Shown here: positions 63,760 through 64,000 of the stretch, in pieces
Layout of the letters: each line of letters starts with the position of its first letter
Numbering within the stretch: position 1 is the stretch's first letter
Assembly (NCBI GenBank): GCA_963576785.1
Contig: OY756140.1
Span: forward strand, 434,001 to 498,000
Direction: 5' to 3'
DNA length: 64,000 nucleotides
Source of the DNA: Chlorophyllum brunneum
Lineage: Eukaryota > Basidiomycota > Agaricomycetes > Agaricales > Agaricaceae
The notes under the pieces: generated by a model
Databases searched by the model: none
Told to the model about the DNA's origin: nothing
Seen by the model: only the letters and a program-made list of their open reading frames with translations
Position numbers and translations under genes: made by a program

Positions 63760-63833
63760 GGGTCGATGGCGTAGTTGGTTATCGCATCTGTCTAACACAC
63801 AGAAGGTCCTCAGTTCGAACCTGGGTCGACTCA
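63760..63833 (+). tRNA. tRNA-Val (anticodon AAC)
   Basis: This 74-nt sequence folds as a tRNA. The acceptor stem is GGGTCGA with TCGACTC (one G-U pair), the D stem GCG with CGC, and the anticodon stem TCTGT with ACAGA around loop CTAACAC (anticodon AAC). The T stem is CTCAG with CTGGG around TTCGAAC. The B-box-like GTTCGAACC is present, and there is no intron. The anticodon reads valine codons GUU/GUC after A34-to-inosine editing. A T6 run follows. Confidence 0.95.
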
Positions 63834-63834
63834 G

Positions 63835-63840
63835 TTTTTT
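63835..63840 (+). terminator. RNA polymerase III terminator
   Basis: Six T residues begin two bases after the tRNA discriminator base, as expected for Pol III termination. Confidence 0.85.
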
Positions 63841-64000
63841 CCAAACCGATTATACTGAGGTTGGTCGTCATTCCCGAGTTTAACATCTCAACCGTCATAT
63901 ATTCCACCGGTATACTGAACATCATCTCCAACTACATAAAAGCTCATGGTTATCCAGTAATAAATCCCAACCGGGGCAACTAGGCGGCACGAACATAAAT
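63841..64000. other. Right edge, no gene seen
   Basis: The last 160 bases show no coding motif or RNA structure I can support. Confidence 0.4.

Overview
This is a nuclear segment from a filamentous basidiomycete, most likely an Agaricomycete. The evidence is dense short spliceosomal introns (about 45-65 nt, GT-AG with a few GC-AG), many exons shorter than 25 nt, an RNA-silencing type RNA-dependent RNA polymerase, a GPI-type chitin deacetylase, LysM proteins, and only eukaryotic housekeeping genes. There are no operons, bacterial genes or CRISPR arrays. Gene models were built by hand: every splice site was chosen so that the reading frame stays open and conserved family motifs are joined, and exon lengths were checked for phase.

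Layout. 0-3 kb: the 5' part of an adenosine kinase gene and a Msn2/4-like C2H2 zinc-finger regulator, both on the minus strand. 3-14 kb: about 11 kb with no gene I can support; inside it lies a stretch without a single CpG over about 2.5 kb (8,961-11,489), the mark of an old methylated and decayed element. 14-16.3 kb: a second, larger paralog of the same zinc-finger regulator, pointing away from the first. 16.3-20 kb: gene-poor. 20-29 kb: centrin, divergent from an RNA-dependent RNA polymerase (18 exons, with the active site split by a 12-nt exon), then a conserved TPR-like protein of unknown role.

29.4-40 kb: chitin deacetylase, two Trf4-like nucleotidyltransferase paralogs with nearly identical exon sizes, ribosomal protein eL28, a small DAP-like protein and a class I glutamine amidotransferase. 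40.5-49.6 kb: a small secreted protein, a membrane LysM protein, a secreted type-B carboxylesterase, two tandem thioredoxin genes sharing a promoter block, an ankyrin protein and a CDK-activating-kinase-like kinase in a head-to-head pair only 43 bp apart.

49.8-64 kb: condensin subunit SMC4 (19 exons, three GC-AG introns), NOP10 of the H/ACA snoRNP, a secreted class 3 lipase, a methyltransferase pseudogene, a Gon7-like KEOPS subunit, mitochondrial ribosomal protein uL2m, the AAA+ ATPase RVB2 (reptin) and a tRNA-Val(AAC).

The genes do not form one pathway. Loose themes are RNA metabolism (RdRP, two TENT-type polymerases, NOP10, eL28, uL2m, RVB2, KEOPS), cell wall and secretion (chitin deacetylase, LysM, carboxylesterase, lipase), and local duplication (zinc fingers, nucleotidyltransferases, thioredoxins). 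I did not find a clear-cut new molecular system. The most promising leads are the CpG-free block between inverted regulator paralogs, the microexon-split RdRP active site and the paired nucleotidyltransferases.
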